DNA of 64,000 bases. Origin: Caballeronia cordobensis (GTDB lineage Bacteria; Pseudomonadota; Gammaproteobacteria; Burkholderiales; Burkholderiaceae). Location of the stretch: contig NZ_FCNY02000010.1 of NCBI RefSeq assembly GCF_001544575.2, positions 186,001 to 250,000 of the forward strand, in the 5' to 3' direction. The position numbers were made by a program, and so were the translations under genes. Positions 60,772-64,000 of the stretch are shown here, piece after piece (the stretch's first letter is position 1; each line of letters starts with the position of its first letter). The notes below the pieces were generated by a model, which worked only from the letters and a program-made list of their open reading frames with translations, was not told the origin of the DNA and made no database searches.

Positions 60772-61389
60772 ATGAAACTGTACGTTCATCCGCTGTCTGG
60801 TCATTCTCACCGTGCCCGACTGCTGATTTCGCTCCTTGCTATTACCCATGAACTCGTCGAAGTCGATCTTGCCGCCGGCGCACACAAGTCCCCGGACTTC
60901 CTGAAGTTGAACCGTTTCGGTCAAGTTCCGGTGCTCGTCGACGGAGACGTGGCGATCGCCGATTCGAACGCGATCCTGGTGTATCTCGCGCGCAAGTCCG
61001 GCAGGACTGATTTCCTTCCGCAGAATCCGGTCGAAGAAGCCGCCGTACAGCGCTGGCTGTCGGTAGCAGCGGGCGAAATCGCTTTTGGGCCGGCGGCCGC
61101 GCGGCTCATCACCGTGTTTGGTGCCAAATTCAATGCCGACGAGGTCATCGCGCGCGCGCATCGTATCCTCAAACTGATCGATGAAGAACTCAGCGGTCGT
61201 GACTTCCTCGTCACGTCCAAACCGACTATCGCTGACGTCGCGTTGTATGGGTACATCGCGCGTGCGCCCGAGGGCAACGTGGACCTGTCCAGCTATCCAA
61301 ACGTCAATGCGTGGCTTCGACGCATCGAAGCACTGCCGGGCTTCGTCGAATTTGCCAAGACGCCGGTCGGACTTGCCGCCGCTGCATGA
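60772..61389 (+). CDS. Glutathione S-transferase
   Basis: This 205-residue protein has the thioredoxin-fold N-domain (LYVHPLSGHSHRARLLISLL, FGQVPVLVDGDVAIADSNAI with the glutathione-binding DS motif) and a helical C-domain (FLVTSKPTIADVALYGYI). It may conjugate or open a reactive intermediate of the pathway, such as an epoxide or quinone formed by the oxygenase. It sits 66 bases before the fusion reductase gene. Confidence 0.9.
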   Translation: MKLYVHPLSGHSHRARLLISLLAITHELVEVDLAAGAHKSPDFLKLNRFGQVPVLVDGDVAIADSNAILVYLARKSGRTDFLPQNPVEEAAVQRWLSVAAGEIAFGPAAARLITVFGAKFNADEVIARAHRILKLIDEELSGRDFLVTSKPTIADVALYGYIARAPEGNVDLSSYPNVNAWLRRIEALPGFVEFAKTPVGLAAAA

Positions 61390-61455
61390 CTGCTCCCGCC
61401 GCGGAGACGGGTTCTTGCAACATCGAACGCGCATTTTCGATCGAGGAGATAGATC

Positions 61456-63525
61456 GTGAGTTCTGTATCGAGCCGAATCGGCTCGCCCTGGCATCCGGGC
61501 GAACTACAACTACAAGAGAAGGTCGGTGTAATGCAGAAGATGGACAGCGTGGGCCGGCGTTTCGTCCGGGATCACATGCCCGAACAGCACCGAAGCTTCT
61601 TTTCCCAACTTCCCTTCATCGTCGTCGGCGCAGTAGCAAACGATGGTGACGTGTGGGCGTCCTACGGGTGCGGGCGACCGGGCTTCATGCGTTCGCCTAC
61701 CGATCGGATCCTTTCTATCGATGCCGCGTTCGATCCTAATGATCCAGCCGCCGGTGGCATCGGTGACGGCGCGGCGCTCGGGCTGCTCGGTATCGAGCTG
61801 CACACTCGCCGACGCAATCGGCTGAATGGCGTGATCCGCCAGCGGGCCGCGCGCGCATTCGATCTTGAAGTCGTGCAAAGTTTCGGCAATTGTCCGCAAT
61901 ACATCCAGTTGCGCGACTTTGAGTTCGTGCGGGATCCGGATGTCTTCTCGGAGACGGCGCCGATAGAATACGATCGCATCGACGACCGCGCCCACGAGAT
62001 GATATCAAGCGCCGACACGTTGTTTGTCGCCTCGTATCAAGGCGATGGCGACGCGCGCCAGGTCGATGTTTCGCATCGAGGCGGGAAGGCGGGGTTTGTG
62101 CGCATCGGCGATGACGGTGTGCTGACTATTCCCGACTTCGCTGGCAATCTGTTCTTCGCGACGCTTGGCAATTTTCTGGTCAATCCCCGCGCCGGCTTGC
62201 TATTCACCGACTTCGAAACCGGCGATGTCCTGCAAATGGCAGGTGACGCAGAGGTCGATCTCGAGTCGCCAGAGATCGCTGCTTTTCAGGGCGCCGAAAG
62301 GCTGTGGCGATTCAAGCCGCGCAGAGTGATTCACCGCCGCGGCGCGTTGCCGTTGCGCTGGAAGTTCCAGACGAGCGGTTGGTCGCCCAACTCGCTTATG
62401 ACAGGGAGTTGGGATGATGCAGCGAGCCGACTAAGGGCCTCAGACCTCGCGCGTTCATGGCGCCCTTTCAGGGTTGCGAAGATCGTCGACGAAAGCGCAG
62501 TGATCCGGTCCTTTCATTTGGAACCGATCGACGGTGCTGGGCTGATTCCGCACCTAGCGGGTCAGCATCTGCCGATTCGTGTCAGTATCGTGAGCGATGG
62601 CACGCCGATTCCGCGCAATTACACATTGTCGAGTGCGCCGTCGGACGGCTTTTACCGAATAAGCGTGAAGCGAGAAGGAAGCGTCTCATCATATCTGCAC
62701 GACACCTTGCGCAATGGCGACGTGATTGAGGCGCGTGCCCCGGCGGGCCAATTCACGGTCGATGCACTCGAACGCCGGCCCGCAGTGTTGCTTGCCGCCG
62801 GTGTTGGTGTAACGCCGATGCTCGCCATGTTACGTCACATCGTCTACGAAGGCCTACGCAAGCGCGGAATTCGCAAGACGTGGTTCATACACTCGGCGCG
62901 TTCAATCAAGGACCGTGCGTTCAGCGAGGAGATCAGCCGTCTAGTGGCTTCCGCCGATGGTGCAGTGAAGGTCGTACGCGCGCTGTCAGACCCGAGCGAC
63001 GCGCGCGAGGGCGAAGACTTTGACGTTGCGGGACGTGTTGATATGAATTTGCTGCGTGCGACGCTTCCCTTTGACGACTACGACTTTTATCTGTGCGGGC
63101 CAGCGGGTTTCATGCGGTCGATTTATGACGGGCTGCGCGACCTCAACGTCGCAGACGCCCGCATCCACGTGGAAGCCTTCGGTCCGTCCGGCGTTAAACG
63201 GCGCACCGATGCGACGTTGAGCGTATCCTTGCGCGCGCCGGCAGATAAGCCGACGCCCGTCGCGTTCGTGAGGACCGGAAAGGAAGCGCGCTGGCAGCCG
63301 GACTCCGGATCTCTGCTTGAACTGGCCGAAGCACGTGGCTTGGCACCAGACTATGGTTGCCGGAGCGGCAGTTGCGGAAGCTGCCGGACGCGCATTGTTG
63401 AAGGCGCAGTGGCCTACACTGCAAGTCCAGAATTCAAGGTGCCGGAGGACGAGGCGTTGATCTGCTGCGCCGTGCCTGCACATCCCAGCTCGGGCGGTGG
63501 GGATCGTCTGCTGCTCGACGTTTGA
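61456..63525 (+). CDS. Fusion of a PPOX-like FMN-binding domain, an FAD/NAD reductase and a 2Fe-2S ferredoxin
   Basis: This 689-residue protein has three parts. Residues 20-300 form a pyridoxamine-phosphate-oxidase-like split barrel (FIVVGAVANDGDVWASYGCG, FAGNLFFATLGNFL, FTDFETGDVLQM). Residues 330-590 are a ferredoxin-NADP reductase module (NYTLSSAPSDGFYRISVKRE for FAD, VLLAAGVGVTPMLAML for NADPH, YDFYLCGPAGFM). Residues 600-689 are a plant-type 2Fe-2S domain (CRSGSCGSCRTR, then ICCAV). GTG at 61456 has AGGAG ahead. It is known as a natural fusion, with unknown physiological role; here it could feed electrons to an oxygenase or remove a toxic intermediate. Confidence 0.9.
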   Translation: MSSVSSRIGSPWHPGELQLQEKVGVMQKMDSVGRRFVRDHMPEQHRSFFSQLPFIVVGAVANDGDVWASYGCGRPGFMRSPTDRILSIDAAFDPNDPAAGGIGDGAALGLLGIELHTRRRNRLNGVIRQRAARAFDLEVVQSFGNCPQYIQLRDFEFVRDPDVFSETAPIEYDRIDDRAHEMISSADTLFVASYQGDGDARQVDVSHRGGKAGFVRIGDDGVLTIPDFAGNLFFATLGNFLVNPRAGLLFTDFETGDVLQMAGDAEVDLESPEIAAFQGAERLWRFKPRRVIHRRGALPLRWKFQTSGWSPNSLMTGSWDDAASRLRASDLARSWRPFRVAKIVDESAVIRSFHLEPIDGAGLIPHLAGQHLPIRVSIVSDGTPIPRNYTLSSAPSDGFYRISVKREGSVSSYLHDTLRNGDVIEARAPAGQFTVDALERRPAVLLAAGVGVTPMLAMLRHIVYEGLRKRGIRKTWFIHSARSIKDRAFSEEISRLVASADGAVKVVRALSDPSDAREGEDFDVAGRVDMNLLRATLPFDDYDFYLCGPAGFMRSIYDGLRDLNVADARIHVEAFGPSGVKRRTDATLSVSLRAPADKPTPVAFVRTGKEARWQPDSGSLLELAEARGLAPDYGCRSGSCGSCRTRIVEGAVAYTASPEFKVPEDEALICCAVPAHPSSGGGDRLLLDV

Positions 63526-63585
63526 CAATACTGCTCGTCCCTTAGCGACTAGGCTCAAGTCCTCACCCTTAGAAAGGAATCGATC

Positions 63586-64000
63586 ATGAAAGATGTCGAC
63601 GCAGCGCGGCCGCCGTTTCCGCCCTTTTCGCTGGAAACCGCCATTGAGAAGGTGCGTCTTGCAGAGGACGGATGGAATTCGCGCAATCCTGAGAAGGTAT
63701 CGCTTGCGTACAGCGCGGACAGCGTGTGGCGCAATCGAGCAGAGTTCGCTACGGGTCGCACTGCGATCGTGGCACTGCTTACGCGCAAATGGCAACGCGA
63801 GTTCGACTACCGTCTTATCAAGGAATTGTGGGCATATGAGGGCGCACGCATTGCCGTTCGCTTTGCATACGAGTGGCACGACGACGCGCAGAACTGGTAT
63901 CGCTCTTACGGCAACGAAAACTGGGAATTCGGCGCCGACGGGCTTATGCATCACCGCTATGCCTGCATTAACGACCTGCCCATCAAGGAGAGTGAACGGA
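63586..64000 (+). CDS. DUF1348 / SnoaL-like protein (partial, 3' end outside)
   Basis: The 138 residues visible, from ATG 63586, match the DUF1348 family of NTF2-fold proteins: FSLETAIEKVRLAEDGWNSRN, YSADSVWRNRAEFATGR, RFAYEWHDDAQNWYRSYGNENW and HHRYACINDLPI. Full-length members are about 155 residues, so only the last 15-20 are missing. An AGAAAGGAA lies ahead of the ATG. The function of the family is not known; the fold often serves small enzymes or binding proteins. Confidence 0.88.
   Translation, partial: MKDVDAARPPFPPFSLETAIEKVRLAEDGWNSRNPEKVSLAYSADSVWRNRAEFATGRTAIVALLTRKWQREFDYRLIKELWAYEGARIAVRFAYEWHDDAQNWYRSYGNENWEFGADGLMHHRYACINDLPIKESER

Noticed and set aside
1..64000. CRISPR arrays, tRNA or rRNA genes
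   Set aside because: No regularly spaced repeats, no cloverleaf-like sequence with a T-loop, and no rRNA signature were seen by eye; a dedicated tRNA scan was not possible.

Overview
The window reads as high-GC betaproteobacterial DNA, most likely a member of the Burkholderia / Paraburkholderia / Caballeronia group. This is inferred from the 16-strand porins with a QS(S/A)VTLYG start, the cfa and cold-shock sequences, the IS256/IS5/IS630 elements and the wealth of catabolic operons. No tRNA, rRNA, CRISPR array or replication origin was seen.

Region 1 (1-17.9 kb) is a large catabolic operon on the + strand, diverging from a LysR regulator cut by the window start. Its core is a complete 3-hydroxyanthranilate meta-cleavage route: dioxygenase (HAO), ACMS decarboxylase, 2-aminomuconate semialdehyde dehydrogenase, 2-aminomuconate deaminase (RidA family), 4-oxalocrotonate decarboxylase, 2-hydroxypentadienoate hydratase, 4-hydroxy-2-oxovalerate aldolase and acylating acetaldehyde dehydrogenase. 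There is no kynureninase, kynurenine hydroxylase or nitrobenzoate reductase to make the ring substrate. Instead the operon carries an acyl-CoA ligase, an MHS-type transporter, a thiolase-like/DUF35 pair of the retro-aldolase type, an SDR, a dienelactone hydrolase fused to a SnoaL-like domain, a porin and a second-looking TrpC. This suggests an undescribed upper pathway that feeds an amino-aromatic acid into the meta pathway.

Region 2 (17.9-21.9 kb) holds small genes (an orphan sensory-rhodopsin-transducer homologue, a low-affinity iron permease family protein, a DUF2127 protein) and decayed genes (MipA/OmpV, pqi remnants).

Region 3 (21.9-41.3 kb) has two divergent units. Leftward, from 30.9 kb, come a PoxB-like TPP enzyme, an enolase-superfamily enzyme, a membrane protein, a gluconate-dehydrogenase-subunit-3-like protein, a GMC oxidoreductase, an SDR and a GH15 glucoamylase-like enzyme. 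Rightward come a caa3-like oxidase (CoxB with a haem c domain; fused CoxA-CoxC), a small membrane protein, a tri-haem cytochrome c lipoprotein, a YdeP-type molybdopterin oxidoreductase and Cfa. A palindrome of form ATCAC-N3-GTGAT recurs upstream of several of these genes, next to the relic of a MarR regulator. The oxidase subunit I lacks both the helix-VI Glu and the K-channel Lys.

Region 4 (41.3-50.2 kb) is a graveyard of insertions: a dehydrogenase relic, a truncated csp gene, a ~450 bp direct repeat pair, an IS630 relic, an intact-looking IS256 element with terminal repeats, an intact-looking IS5 element with CTAA duplications, and fused fragments of a hybrid histidine kinase and a flavodoxin/ferredoxin-reductase-type protein.

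Region 5 (50.2-64 kb) is a second, unassigned catabolic cluster: a quinone-oxidoreductase-like enzyme, two tandem IclR regulators, an aromatic-acid MFS carrier, and, diverging from the carrier, two alpha/beta hydrolases, an LLM flavin monooxygenase-like protein, a porin, an FMN reductase, a glutathione transferase, a PPOX-reductase-ferredoxin fusion and a DUF1348 protein cut by the window end. Two near-identical TGTGAAATG-type palindromes in the divergent promoter, and a half-site before the first iclR, look like the operators.
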